Assembly: GCA_965230795.1 (NCBI GenBank)
Contig: OZ246020.1
Coordinates: 1,116,001-1,180,000 of the forward strand
Direction: 5' to 3'
Origin: PZPK01 sp965230795
GTDB taxonomy: Bacteria; Pseudomonadota; Gammaproteobacteria; Pseudomonadales; Oleiphilaceae
Length of the DNA stretch: 64,000 bases
Shown here: one piece after another, positions 51,694 through 60,131 of the stretch
Position numbering within the stretch: the stretch's first letter is position 1
How the letters are laid out: the number at the start of each line of letters is the position of its first letter
The notes under the pieces: generated by a model
Told to the model about the DNA's origin: nothing
The model's database searches: none
What the model saw: the letters and a program-made list of their open reading frames with translations, nothing else
Position numbers and translations under genes: made by a program

Positions 51694-52359
51694 TTAAGAT
51701 TCTGGCAGGTGTCCCACTTTAACCCAGATTAACGCGCCTTCTTCACGTGTAAAGGGCTGATGTCTGGATAAATGTGGGCTGCGCAACCAGCTGCCTTTTG
51801 GGTAGCTTCCCATCTCGTCGTAAAAGACACCGTCAAGCACCAGAATCTCTTCGCCGCCCCAATGCTGATGTAAATTGAACTGTGTGTTGGGTGCCCACCT
51901 AACCAGAGCCGCGTGCTCGGTTGCAAAATCATGCAGGGCTTTGACCTCCAACCCATCCACCAGCCCTGGTTGCCAGGGCAGATCCCGGCTTTGCAGTACA
52001 CACTGGCGCGTGTCATCGCTCGCGAATTGATGCAGCTTAACGAATATCAGCGCGCCTTCCGCGCCAACACGGGGTGAATGCTCGGTTCCAATGGGGTTGC
52101 GCAGATATGTTCCGGCCGGGTAGAGGCCATGCTCATCACCGAATTCTCCCTCCAGAACCAGTATTTCTTCACCGCCGTCATGGCGATGCTTTGCGAAGGT
52201 GGAGTTGGGGGCATAGCGAACCAGCGAAGTGGCTCTGGCGACTTCATCACCGATGCGATCCAGCATCATGCGCTCGACGCCGGGAGCGGGTGAGGAGACC
52301 CATTGATAGTCCTCAGGGCGAATCACCACGCGTTGGGAAAAGTCGGCATTGAGTTTCAT
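51694..52359 (-). CDS. double-cupin ChrR-like protein
   Basis: The 221-residue protein consists of two tandem cupin domains. Each has a metal-binding pattern: KHRHDGGEEILVLEGEF near residue 57, and LHQHWGGEEILVLDGVF near residue 163. The second half matches the C-terminal cupin of the zinc anti-sigma factor ChrR, but the N-terminal sigma-binding helix bundle is missing. It may be a small metalloenzyme or sensor. Its ATG overlaps the stop of the cytochrome P450 gene by four bases, so the two are translationally coupled. Confidence 0.82.
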   Translation of the reverse strand: MKLNADFSQRVVIRPEDYQWVSSPAPGVERMMLDRIGDEVARATSLVRYAPNSTFAKHRHDGGEEILVLEGEFGDEHGLYPAGTYLRNPIGTEHSPRVGAEGALIFVKLHQFASDDTRQCVLQSRDLPWQPGLVDGLEVKALHDFATEHAALVRWAPNTQFNLHQHWGGEEILVLDGVFYDEMGSYPKGSWLRSPHLSRHQPFTREEGALIWVKVGHLPES

Positions 52360-53822
52360 CGTTTGATCCGCACCTTTGTTTTCTCAAGTGAGTGCGCTTC
52401 AGACAACGCAGATGTCTGTCGTGTTCCCTTGGCCGATGTTGAACCATGTTCTAACTTGCTCTGACCTCGCGCCTTGATTCGCATGGGCATTCCCTGTTTG
52501 GGCACCATGGTGGCAGACAGCAGGTGACCTTCGGGTGCCTGTCCTGCGTAATCAAGATCAAAGCGTTGATACATCATGGTCAACAGCGTCATCGCCTCCA
52601 TCATGGAAAAGTGTTCGCCAATGCATACCCTCGGACCTCCGCCGAACGGTATATAGATATAACGCATGGCGCGTTCATCCAGATCATTCCATCGTTCTGG
52701 TTTGAAGTCGTCAGGATCAGGGAAATACTCGGGCAAGCGATGCATGACCGCGGGCGAGATCAATACCATTGAGCCTTTGCGGATCACATGGTCCCCCACT
52801 TTGACATCCTCGGCGGCGTCGCGGCCGGTCATGTAGGCGGCAGGGTACAAGCGCATGGATTCCTTCAGCACATTGCGCGTATAGGGGAGCTGTGGTAAGT
52901 CCTCAAAGTCTGGTGCCTTGTTGCCAAGTATGGTGTCGATTTCCTCCAGCATACGGGCCTTGATATCAGGATGATGCGACAAGAGATAAGCCGTCCAGGA
53001 CAGGGAGATGGCTGTGGTGTCATGGCCGGCGAGAAAAATGGAGATGACTTCGTCGCGCAACTGTTGATGGCTCATGGCCGAGCCATCGTCATAGCGGGCG
53101 GCCATCAGCATGGACAACAGGGTTTGCGGTGCATCTTCATCATCCTTGTGGTCCTCGATAAAACTGCGCACCTCTTGATCCAGAATGTCCAGATTCTCCC
53201 GATAGATACGGTTATTTTTGAGAGGCAGCCTGTCGATGAAGAAGAAAGGACGTCGCAGCCGAATGGGGATCTGTTCCTCAATGTGATGTACGGCTTTCAG
53301 CACTCTTTGGCCGCCTTCCTCCAGGCTTTTGTTGAACAGGGTTTTGGCGGCGATGTCGGCGGTTACGCGCATCATCTCATCATGCAGGGAGCGTTGTTCG
53401 TCTTCCTGCCACTGATTCAGCATCTTGTCCGAGAACTCAACCATGCAGTCCATGTAGCTTGAGATGCTGCGCTTCTGAAAAGCCGGGGCTGCGAGCTTGC
53501 GCTGGACTTTCCAGGGTTCGCCTTCATTGGTAAGCAAGCCGCGACCAAAGATTTCGGTGACGTGTCCCCAGAAGAAGCGGTTTTTGACGAACTTGGTGTG
53601 ATGAGTCAGATAGACTTCCTTTATCAGCTCCGGATCACTCAGACAGTAGGCATGAATGTTGACCAGCCTGAAGTGCATATAGGCACCATAGTGCTGTCGA
53701 TGGCGGCGAAGAAAGGCAATGGGGTCTTTGGAGAAAGCGGTGAGACAGCCCAACAGCCAATTGCCTTTGGGTCCTGGCGGATAGGATTTGCTTGCGAGCG
53801 GTGTCGAGATTGACGCGGTCAT
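52356..53822 (-). CDS. cytochrome P450
   Basis: The 488-residue protein shows all P450 landmarks. These are the oxygen-binding I helix FLAGHDTTAISLSW, the ExxR helix in LKESMRLYPAAY, and the haem loop FGGGPRVCIG with ligand Cys400. It lacks a fused reductase and needs external redox partners, which are not in the window. It resembles the CYP4/CYP102-like group that hydroxylates fatty acids or alkanes, but the substrate is a guess. A tail of about 40 residues past the haem domain is unusual. The ATG at 53822 follows AGGAG; the open frame to 54017 is not supported. A cupin gene is coupled downstream. Confidence 0.9.
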   Translation of the reverse strand: MTASISTPLASKSYPPGPKGNWLLGCLTAFSKDPIAFLRRHRQHYGAYMHFRLVNIHAYCLSDPELIKEVYLTHHTKFVKNRFFWGHVTEIFGRGLLTNEGEPWKVQRKLAAPAFQKRSISSYMDCMVEFSDKMLNQWQEDEQRSLHDEMMRVTADIAAKTLFNKSLEEGGQRVLKAVHHIEEQIPIRLRRPFFFIDRLPLKNNRIYRENLDILDQEVRSFIEDHKDDEDAPQTLLSMLMAARYDDGSAMSHQQLRDEVISIFLAGHDTTAISLSWTAYLLSHHPDIKARMLEEIDTILGNKAPDFEDLPQLPYTRNVLKESMRLYPAAYMTGRDAAEDVKVGDHVIRKGSMVLISPAVMHRLPEYFPDPDDFKPERWNDLDERAMRYIYIPFGGGPRVCIGEHFSMMEAMTLLTMMYQRFDLDYAGQAPEGHLLSATMVPKQGMPMRIKARGQSKLEHGSTSAKGTRQTSALSEAHSLEKTKVRIKR

Positions 53823-54146
53823 GAGGCACTCCTGAGAGCATTGTTTTTGTTTGTTCTCACCATAGCATGATCGGAACCCGTGAGTTAGCGCTCTGTCATG
53901 TACAGACCGTTCCAACCGGGAATCAATAGGGCTCGGGATACAGGTTTTATGGCGGACTGTTCCAGGGCGGGAGATTTCGTGCGTCAGAATAAGTCGCGGC
54001 CCCGAGAGGGGCCGCATTACCTCGACTGGGAGGTGGCTGTCGGATGATGCGGATCAAAGCGCTCTTTCAATCCTTCTCACCCTTTTTTGGTTTCACATTT
54101 TTTGTGTTTGCACATCACAAAAAACGGAAACATTCTGCAGAAACTG
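53823..54146. terminator. gene-free interval with a strong GC hairpin
   Basis: A perfect stem GCGGCCCC-GAGA-GGGGCCGC lies at 53996-54015. It is about 130 bases past the end of the YbaK gene on the minus strand and about 175 bases before the P450 start. It probably ends the YbaK transcript, although the following T-run is weak. The remaining bases should hold the P450 promoter; I see no clear boxes. Confidence 0.55.
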
Positions 54147-54650
54147 TCAGTGGACCAGATGGGACTGGTCGTCGTACTCATCGGTTGGGCAGCTGATGAC
54201 TGCATGGTCCTGTAAACCCATGACCTGCATGAACGAGCCATGATCAAGACGAATCAGATTCTCGTGGTCGCCACTTTCAAAATAGACTTCCGGCATTTTC
54301 AGCAGACACTGATCCCATATGACGGGTAGACCGTAAACCTGACCCAGTGCCGGTACGGCACCCAGTTCGCAGTCTTCGAAGATCATATCCAGCTCATCTT
54401 CAGGGACCAGACGGTAGTGGCCACGCATATGACGGTTGAGCCAATTCAGCATCAGACGGTGATTGGCCGGAATGACACAGAGACGGTAGTTGTCACCATC
54501 ATGGGTGGTGACAGCTTTTGCCATTTGGCTGGCTGGAATATGGGCCGCCCGGGCCGAGTCCATGCTGGTGCCGGTGGCGGCGTGATGAATAATTTCGTAG
54601 GGCACGCCCACTCGGGACAGGTGTGCTTGAATTCTGGGAGCAACGGACAT
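54147..54650 (-). CDS. YbaK/EbsC-type aminoacyl-tRNA deacylase family protein
   Basis: The 167-residue protein has the YbaK/ProX editing-domain pattern: YEIIHHAATGTSMDSARAAH, IPASQMAKAVTTHDGDN, RLCVIPANHRL and EDCELGAVPALGQVYGLPV. Such proteins hydrolyse mischarged tRNA (for example Cys- or Ala-tRNA-Pro) or related substrates; the exact specificity is not evident. The ATG at 54650 lies eight bases behind GGGAGG, ruling out the longer open frame to 54713. It is divergent from guaB. Confidence 0.85.
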   Translation of the reverse strand: MSVAPRIQAHLSRVGVPYEIIHHAATGTSMDSARAAHIPASQMAKAVTTHDGDNYRLCVIPANHRLMLNWLNRHMRGHYRLVPEDELDMIFEDCELGAVPALGQVYGLPVIWDQCLLKMPEVYFESGDHENLIRLDHGSFMQVMGLQDHAVISCPTDEYDDQSHLVH

Positions 54651-54828
54651 AACGAATACCTCCCTACTCGTTATTATGAAGAAAGGATATGTCGGTTTTT
54701 CCGGGTCCGCCAAGAATAGTTCCTAATAAGCCACAGGCTCGATAAACTCCTGAGTAATAGGGGCGGGATACGATGCTGAGGGTTGTTTCGCTGCACCGAT
54801 GGCATGCTGAATTGTTCTGGAATTAATG

Positions 54829-54858
54829 TTTTACCCAAAGCGCTGAAATCTATATAAT
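54829..54858 (+). promoter_or_regulatory. probable sigma-70 promoter of guaB
   Basis: A perfect -10 box TATAAT lies at 54853-54858, with a TTTTAC/TTTACC -35 element at 54829-54835 and a 17-18-base spacer. A GC-rich CGCTCGC discriminator follows, a feature of promoters under stringent control. The gene's ATG is 36 bases beyond the -10 box. Confidence 0.7.
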
Positions 54859-54894
54859 CGCTCGCTTTATCTCGGCATGGTAAGGGTTATTCCT

Positions 54895-56364
54895 ATGTTG
54901 CGGATCGCACAAGACGCGCTGACGTTTGACGATGTTCTTCTCCTCCCCGGCTACTCTGACATTCTGCCCAACGAAGTCTCGCTGAGCTCTCAACTGACAC
55001 GAAATATCAAACTCAACATACCGCTGATATCAGCGGCGATGGATACGGTCACAGAAGCTCCTCTGGCAATCGCTATGGCTCAGGAAGGCGGACTCGGTAT
55101 TGTTCACAAGAACATGACGGTGGAAGAGCAGGCGGCGACCGTTAAAGCAGTCAAGAAATTCGAAAGTGGTGTGGTCAAGGACCCTATCACTGTTAGCCCC
55201 TCAACGACCGTACGTGAAGTACTGGAAATCACCTCGGCAAACAAGATCTCGGGCTTACCGGTTGTCGAAGGCAAGGACCTTCTGGGTATTGTCACCGGTC
55301 GTGACATCCGTTTTGAAAGTCGTCTGGATACTCCAGTGACGGACATAATGACGCCTAAAGACAAGCTGGTGACGGTTAAAGAAGGCGAAGATACCGAGAC
55401 CATCAAGGATATTCTGCACAAACACCGCATTGAGAAAGTGCTGGTGGTGAACGATAACTTTGAACTGACTGGTCTGGTGACCGTCAAGGACATCCAGAAG
55501 TCTCAGGATTTTCCCAATGCCTGCAAGGATAAGTATGGTCAGCTGAGAGTCGGTGCAGCAGTGGGTACCGGTGCGGGTACTGAAGAGCGTATCGACGCGC
55601 TGGTCAAAGCAGGTGTTGATGTCATTGTTGTCGATACTGCGCATGGTCATTCCAAAGGTGTTATCAATCGCGTGCGTTGGGTGAAACAGAATTATCCGGA
55701 TGTGGACGTCGTCGGTGGCAACATCGCTACAGCCGAAGCGGCGCTGGCGCTGGCGGAAGCTGGTGCGGATGCGGTGAAAGTGGGTATTGGTCCCGGTTCT
55801 ATCTGTACCACACGTATTGTTGCAGGTATTGGTGTGCCTCAAATTACTGCCGTAGCCAATGTGGCGACAGCCTTAAAAGATAAAGGTATTCCCGTTATTG
55901 CTGACGGTGGTATTCGTTTCTCCGGCGATATTGCCAAGGCCATTGCTGCTGGCGCGAGCAGCGTCATGATTGGCAGCCTGCTTGCGGGAACTGATGAAGC
56001 ACCGGGTGAAATCGAACTTTATCAGGGCCGAAGCTATAAGGCCTATCGCGGTATGGGCTCTCTCGGTGCCATGGGGCAATCTCAGGGCTCAAGTGATCGC
56101 TACTTCCAGGACATCAAGTCCGGTGTCGATAAACTGGTCCCCGAAGGCATTGAAGGTCGAGTCGCCTGCAAAGGTCCGATGACGGCCATTATCCATCAGC
56201 TGATGGGCGGACTGCGTTCCAGTATGGGTTACACCGGCAGTGCAAATATCGAAGAGATGCGCACCAAGCCTCAGTTCACGCGCATTACCTCGGCGGGTAT
56301 GCAGGAAAGTCATGTGCACGATGTAACCATTACCAAAGAGGCACCGAACTACCGCATCGGTTGA
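54895..56364 (+). CDS. guaB: IMP dehydrogenase
   Basis: GuaB oxidises IMP to XMP with NAD+, the committed step to GMP. The 489-residue protein has the N-terminal MLRIAQDALTFDDVLLLPGYS, a pair of CBS domains inserted in the barrel (about 90-210), the catalytic loop GIGPGSICTTRIVAGIG with the active-site Cys, and the flap segment near YRGMGSLGAM. The ATG at 54895 with AAGGG eight bases upstream matches the start of E. coli GuaB; the in-frame ATG at 54877 does not. It is followed by guaA after a terminator-like hairpin. Confidence 0.97.
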   Translation: MLRIAQDALTFDDVLLLPGYSDILPNEVSLSSQLTRNIKLNIPLISAAMDTVTEAPLAIAMAQEGGLGIVHKNMTVEEQAATVKAVKKFESGVVKDPITVSPSTTVREVLEITSANKISGLPVVEGKDLLGIVTGRDIRFESRLDTPVTDIMTPKDKLVTVKEGEDTETIKDILHKHRIEKVLVVNDNFELTGLVTVKDIQKSQDFPNACKDKYGQLRVGAAVGTGAGTEERIDALVKAGVDVIVVDTAHGHSKGVINRVRWVKQNYPDVDVVGGNIATAEAALALAEAGADAVKVGIGPGSICTTRIVAGIGVPQITAVANVATALKDKGIPVIADGGIRFSGDIAKAIAAGASSVMIGSLLAGTDEAPGEIELYQGRSYKAYRGMGSLGAMGQSQGSSDRYFQDIKSGVDKLVPEGIEGRVACKGPMTAIIHQLMGGLRSSMGYTGSANIEEMRTKPQFTRITSAGMQESHVHDVTITKEAPNYRIG

Positions 56365-56429
56365 GGGCTGTTAAACAGCTGGTGAATATTCAGGCGGAGC
56401 CTGAATGAGCGCTAAAAATTGTATCTGTT

Positions 56430-56460
56430 ACGGGGCGGCGTTGATGCTTAGCCCCGTTTT
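56430..56460 (+). terminator. intrinsic terminator or attenuator between guaB and guaA
   Basis: ACGGGGC at 56430-56436 and GCCCCGT at 56451-56457 can pair across a 14-base loop and are followed by TTT. The hairpin lies 25 bases before the guaA ATG, so it may partly uncouple guaA expression from guaB. Confidence 0.6.
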
Positions 56461-56485
56461 CTGTTTCAAAGGTGAGTGAATTTTC

Positions 56486-58060
56486 ATGTCAGATATCCAT
56501 GCCCATCGCATATTGATCCTCGATTTCGGGTCCCAATACACCCAGTTGATAGCCCGTCGCGTGCGGGAAATTGGCGTTTTCTGTGAAATCCGTGCCTTCG
56601 ACATGACAGACGCGGAAATTCGTGAGTATGCGCCCAAGGCGATTGTACTCGCAGGTGGTCCGGAATCGGTGACCGGCAGCGACACGCCTCGCGCTCCCCA
56701 GTACGTGTTCGAGATGGGGGTTCCGGTTCTGGGGATTTGCTACGGCATGCAGACCATGGCCGAGCAGCTGGGTGGAAAAGTAGAAGGTTCCGATATTCGT
56801 GAGTTTGGTTACGCTCAGGTGGCGGCTCAAGGTAGCGCACCGCTGCTGACCGATATCAAGGATCATGTGGGTGAGGGCGGTGAGGCGCTGCTGGATGTCT
56901 GGATGAGTCACGGGGATAAAGTGGTGACCATGCCGGAAGGCTTCGAACTGATGGCCACCACTGACTCCTGTCCCATAGCCGGTATGTATGATGCGGATCG
57001 GCATTTTTACGGCGTGCAGTTTCACCCGGAAGTCACGCATACCCTTCAGGGAAAACGTATTCTTGAGCATTTTGTATTACATATCAGTGGCTGTGATGCC
57101 CTGTGGACGCCCAGTCAGATCGTTGAAGATGCCATTAAAACGGTACGCGAGCAGGTGGGCTCGGATCATGTATTGCTAGGCCTGTCTGGTGGAGTGGATT
57201 CGTCGGTGGTGGCAGCGCTGCTGCACAAGGCCATTGGCGATCAGTTGACCTGTGTGTTTGTGGACAACGGCCTGTTGCGTCTTAATGAAGGCGATCAGGT
57301 CATGAAAATGTTCGCTGACAATATGGGGGTGAAAGTCATTCGGGCCAATGCCGAAGAACTCTTTCTGTCCCGACTGGATGGAATTGAAGATCCTGAGCAG
57401 AAGCGCAAGCTCATCGGCAATACCTTTATTGAAGTGTTTGACGACGAAGCCGCCAAGATTGATAACGTTAAATGGCTGGCACAGGGAACAATCTATCCTG
57501 ATGTGATCGAGTCTGCCGCGGCCAAAACCGGCAAAGCCCATGTGATCAAGTCTCACCACAATGTTGGCGGTTTGCCCGAAGACATGGCTCTGAAGCTGGT
57601 GGAACCCCTGCGTGAACTGTTCAAGGATGAGGTCCGCAAGATCGGTCTGGAGCTGGGCTTGCCCTACGATATGGTTTACCGTCATCCTTTCCCGGGCCCC
57701 GGTCTTGGTGTGCGCATTCTCGGTGAAGTGAAAAAGGAATACGCCGATTTGTTGCGACTGGCAGATAATATCTTCATCGAAGAACTGCACCGCGCCGACC
57801 TGTACCATAAAACCAGTCAGGCCTTTGCGGTATTTCTGCCGGTGAAGTCGGTGGGCGTTGTCGGCGATGCCCGTCGCTACGAGTATGTGGTGGCATTGCG
57901 AGCCGTGGAAACCATCGACTTTATGACAGCGCGCTGGGCACATTTACCCTATGAGTTTCTGGAGCGGGTCTCCAATCGCATTATTAATGAAATATCCGGC
58001 ATTTCCCGCGTCACCTACGATATTTCCTCGAAGCCTCCCGCAACAATTGAATGGGAGTAA
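56486..58060 (+). CDS. guaA: GMP synthase (glutamine-hydrolysing)
   Basis: GuaA aminates XMP to GMP using glutamine and ATP. The 524-residue protein has an N-terminal class I amidotransferase domain with nucleophile motif VLGICYGMQTMAEQ and YGVQFHPEVTHT. The ATP-pyrophosphatase P-loop follows as GLSGGVDSSV. The C-terminal dimerisation domain ends KPPATIEWE, a hallmark ending of GuaA. Length and domain order are standard. The next gene overlaps or abuts its stop. Confidence 0.97.
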   Translation: MSDIHAHRILILDFGSQYTQLIARRVREIGVFCEIRAFDMTDAEIREYAPKAIVLAGGPESVTGSDTPRAPQYVFEMGVPVLGICYGMQTMAEQLGGKVEGSDIREFGYAQVAAQGSAPLLTDIKDHVGEGGEALLDVWMSHGDKVVTMPEGFELMATTDSCPIAGMYDADRHFYGVQFHPEVTHTLQGKRILEHFVLHISGCDALWTPSQIVEDAIKTVREQVGSDHVLLGLSGGVDSSVVAALLHKAIGDQLTCVFVDNGLLRLNEGDQVMKMFADNMGVKVIRANAEELFLSRLDGIEDPEQKRKLIGNTFIEVFDDEAAKIDNVKWLAQGTIYPDVIESAAAKTGKAHVIKSHHNVGGLPEDMALKLVEPLRELFKDEVRKIGLELGLPYDMVYRHPFPGPGLGVRILGEVKKEYADLLRLADNIFIEELHRADLYHKTSQAFAVFLPVKSVGVVGDARRYEYVVALRAVETIDFMTARWAHLPYEFLERVSNRIINEISGISRVTYDISSKPPATIEWE

Positions 58061-58068
58061 GGCGAAAG

Positions 58069-58611
58069 GTGGCGGACACCAAGCCTGGAGCCGAAAAGCA
58101 GGGGCCGGAAACGACTGACGAACAGTTTATGCGCCGTGCCCTGACTTTAGCGAAAGAAGCGGGAGATCAGGGAGAGGTTCCCGTCGGTGCGCTGGTGGTA
58201 CTGGACGGCGAGGTCATCGGTGAGGGGCGCAATCATCCTATTATCGGGTGTGATCCCACGGCCCACGCTGAAGTGGCGGCGATCCGTCATGCCGCCGCAA
58301 CAATTGATAACTACCGTATGCCCGGCGCGACCCTGTATGTGACCATTGAGCCCTGTACCATGTGTGTGGGTGCTATCGTGCATGCCCGCATTGATCGGGT
58401 TGTGTTTGGTGCCCGTGAACCGAAAGCCGGCGCTGTGGTGAGTCAGAATTCGTTGCTTGAACATGCGGCAATGAATTACAGGGTTGGCTATGCTGAAGGA
58501 GTGCTGGCAGATGAGTGCCGGCGCCAGATGAGCGACTTTTTTGCCCGCCGTCGAGCAGAGAAGAAAGCTTTGAAAGATTCGGATGGTGCTCCTGGAGAGC
58601 GCAGTGACTGA
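58069..58611 (+). CDS. tadA: tRNA-specific adenosine deaminase
   Basis: TadA deaminates the wobble adenosine of tRNA-Arg(ACG) to inosine and is essential in most bacteria. The 180-residue protein has both zinc motifs of the cytidine-deaminase fold: PTAHAEVAAIRHAA with the catalytic Glu, and EPCTMCVGAIVHARIDRVVFG. The C-terminal tail is charged. The GTG at 58069 is preferred because AAGG lies six bases upstream. An ATG at 58051 inside the end of guaA is the alternative. Gene order guaB-guaA-tadA is common in gammaproteobacteria. Confidence 0.93.
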   Translation: MADTKPGAEKQGPETTDEQFMRRALTLAKEAGDQGEVPVGALVVLDGEVIGEGRNHPIIGCDPTAHAEVAAIRHAAATIDNYRMPGATLYVTIEPCTMCVGAIVHARIDRVVFGAREPKAGAVVSQNSLLEHAAMNYRVGYAEGVLADECRRQMSDFFARRRAEKKALKDSDGAPGERSD

Positions 58612-58681
58612 ATATGAGGGGCCCACGCGCCTGCTTCTGATCTAAAGCGATATTACTAGCAATTCTACGAAGGATGAGTTT

Positions 58682-59671
58682 ATGAAAGTGTTGGTGACAG
58701 GTGGTGCCGGCTATATCGGCAGTCATGTGGTGAAGCAATTGGGTGAGGCCGGCCACGATATTATCGTCTATGACAATCTTTCGACGGGCTATCCCTGGGC
58801 AGTCACTTACGGTGAACTGATTCAGGGTGATCTGGCTGATGTGGACAAGCTGGACCAGGTATTTGCAGATCATAATTTTGAAGCGGTTCTGCATTTCGCT
58901 GCACACATAGTCGTGCCGGAATCGGTCGAGAATCCGCTCAAGTACTATCGCAATAACACGCGCAATACGCTGAATCTTTTGGGCGTGATGGAAAAGTACA
59001 AAACCCCTTACATGGTGTTTTCGTCCACCGCTGCCGTATATGGCATGCCGGATGAGAAGGTGTTGACCGAAGAGATGCCACTGGCGCCTATCAATCCTTA
59101 TGGTGCTTCCAAGATGATGAGCGAACAGATGATTCGCGATCTGTCTTTTGCCTCCGATCTCAAACATGTGATTCTGCGCTACTTCAACGTGGCCGGTGCA
59201 GACTTGTCGAGTCGTCTCGGACAGGCAACACCAGAAGCGACTCACCTGATCAAGGTGGCTTGCGAATGTGTCAATGGCGCGCGACCCGGAATGAAGGTAT
59301 TCGGTACTGACTACGACACCCGCGATGGCACCTGCATTCGTGATTACATCCATGTGGATGATTTGGCCAAAGCCCACGTCATGGCACTGGACTACATGGC
59401 AAAAGGTGGCGATTCCGAGACCCTGAACTGTGGCTATGGTCGAGGGTTTACGGTGAAGGAAGTGATCAAGATGGTGCAGGAGAGGTCTGGTGTTGATTTT
59501 CCGGCTGAAGAAGTCGGTCGACGTGCCGGGGATCCGGATGCCCTGATGGCCGACAATACCCGTATCAAACAGGTGTTGGGCTGGACCCCGGATCATGATG
59601 ATCTGGGTGTGATCGTTCAATCTGCGCTGGATTGGGAAAAGGTCTGGCAGCAGCGCAAGCAGGAAGCGTAA
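58682..59671 (+). CDS. galE: UDP-glucose 4-epimerase
   Basis: GalE interconverts UDP-glucose and UDP-galactose (sometimes the N-acetyl forms). The 329-residue short-chain dehydrogenase-type protein has the NAD-binding GGAGYIGSHV at its N-terminus, VFSSTAAVYG, the catalytic NPYGASK (Tyr, Lys) and FNVAGAD. AAGGATGAG precedes the ATG. It is followed after 1 base by a HIT-family gene and then by a GT-A-like gene, so it may supply a sugar nucleotide for a small glycoconjugate pathway. Confidence 0.93.
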   Translation: MKVLVTGGAGYIGSHVVKQLGEAGHDIIVYDNLSTGYPWAVTYGELIQGDLADVDKLDQVFADHNFEAVLHFAAHIVVPESVENPLKYYRNNTRNTLNLLGVMEKYKTPYMVFSSTAAVYGMPDEKVLTEEMPLAPINPYGASKMMSEQMIRDLSFASDLKHVILRYFNVAGADLSSRLGQATPEATHLIKVACECVNGARPGMKVFGTDYDTRDGTCIRDYIHVDDLAKAHVMALDYMAKGGDSETLNCGYGRGFTVKEVIKMVQERSGVDFPAEEVGRRAGDPDALMADNTRIKQVLGWTPDHDDLGVIVQSALDWEKVWQQRKQEA

Positions 59672-59672
59672 T

Positions 59673-60092
59673 TTGAGCACGTCATTTCAACTGGATCAGC
59701 GCCTGCAGGCGGATACCTTGCCGCTGGCTTCGTGGCCCCTGTGCGAAGTCTTGCTGATGAATGAATCCCGCTATCCCTGGGTGATCCTGGTACCCCGGGT
59801 TGCGGAAACTACCGAGCTGTATCAGCTGGATTCGCAGCAACGCATGCAGCTGGATCGCGAATCGGTATTTCTGGGTGAAGCCCTGATGCAGGCCTTTGAG
59901 GGTGACAAGCTTAATGTGGCTGCGCTGGGGAATGTAGTCAGCCAGTTACACATTCACCATATTGTGCGGTTCCAGACTGATGAAGCCTGGCCGGCACCAG
60001 TCTGGGGAAAATTTCCGGTGCAGGCAATGAGTGAATCCGAGATCGCTGCGCGGATGCAGAGCCTCTCGGTGATTACTGACAAGTCCTGGTAG
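59673..60092 (+). CDS. HIT-family hydrolase
   Basis: The 139-residue protein has the histidine-triad fold with QLHIHHIVR near residue 92, matching the H-x-H-x-x variant found in Fhit/GalT-like HIT proteins, and an N-terminal PWVILVPR strand. HIT proteins hydrolyse nucleotide phosphoramidates or dinucleotide polyphosphates. The start is a TTG at 59673 placed behind AGGAAG and one base after the galE stop, so the two are co-translated. Confidence 0.85.
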   Translation: MSTSFQLDQRLQADTLPLASWPLCEVLLMNESRYPWVILVPRVAETTELYQLDSQQRMQLDRESVFLGEALMQAFEGDKLNVAALGNVVSQLHIHHIVRFQTDEAWPAPVWGKFPVQAMSESEIAARMQSLSVITDKSW

Positions 60093-60131
60093 CCTTGGCG
60101 CTGTTCTCTGGAGCCAGCCAGTAAGGTCTGC

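Noticed and set aside
58373..59680. Long open frame (435 codons) on the minus strand opposite galE and tadA
   Set aside because: The plus strand there has unambiguous galE and tadA motifs; the opposite frame is a by-product of codon bias and encodes no recognisable protein.
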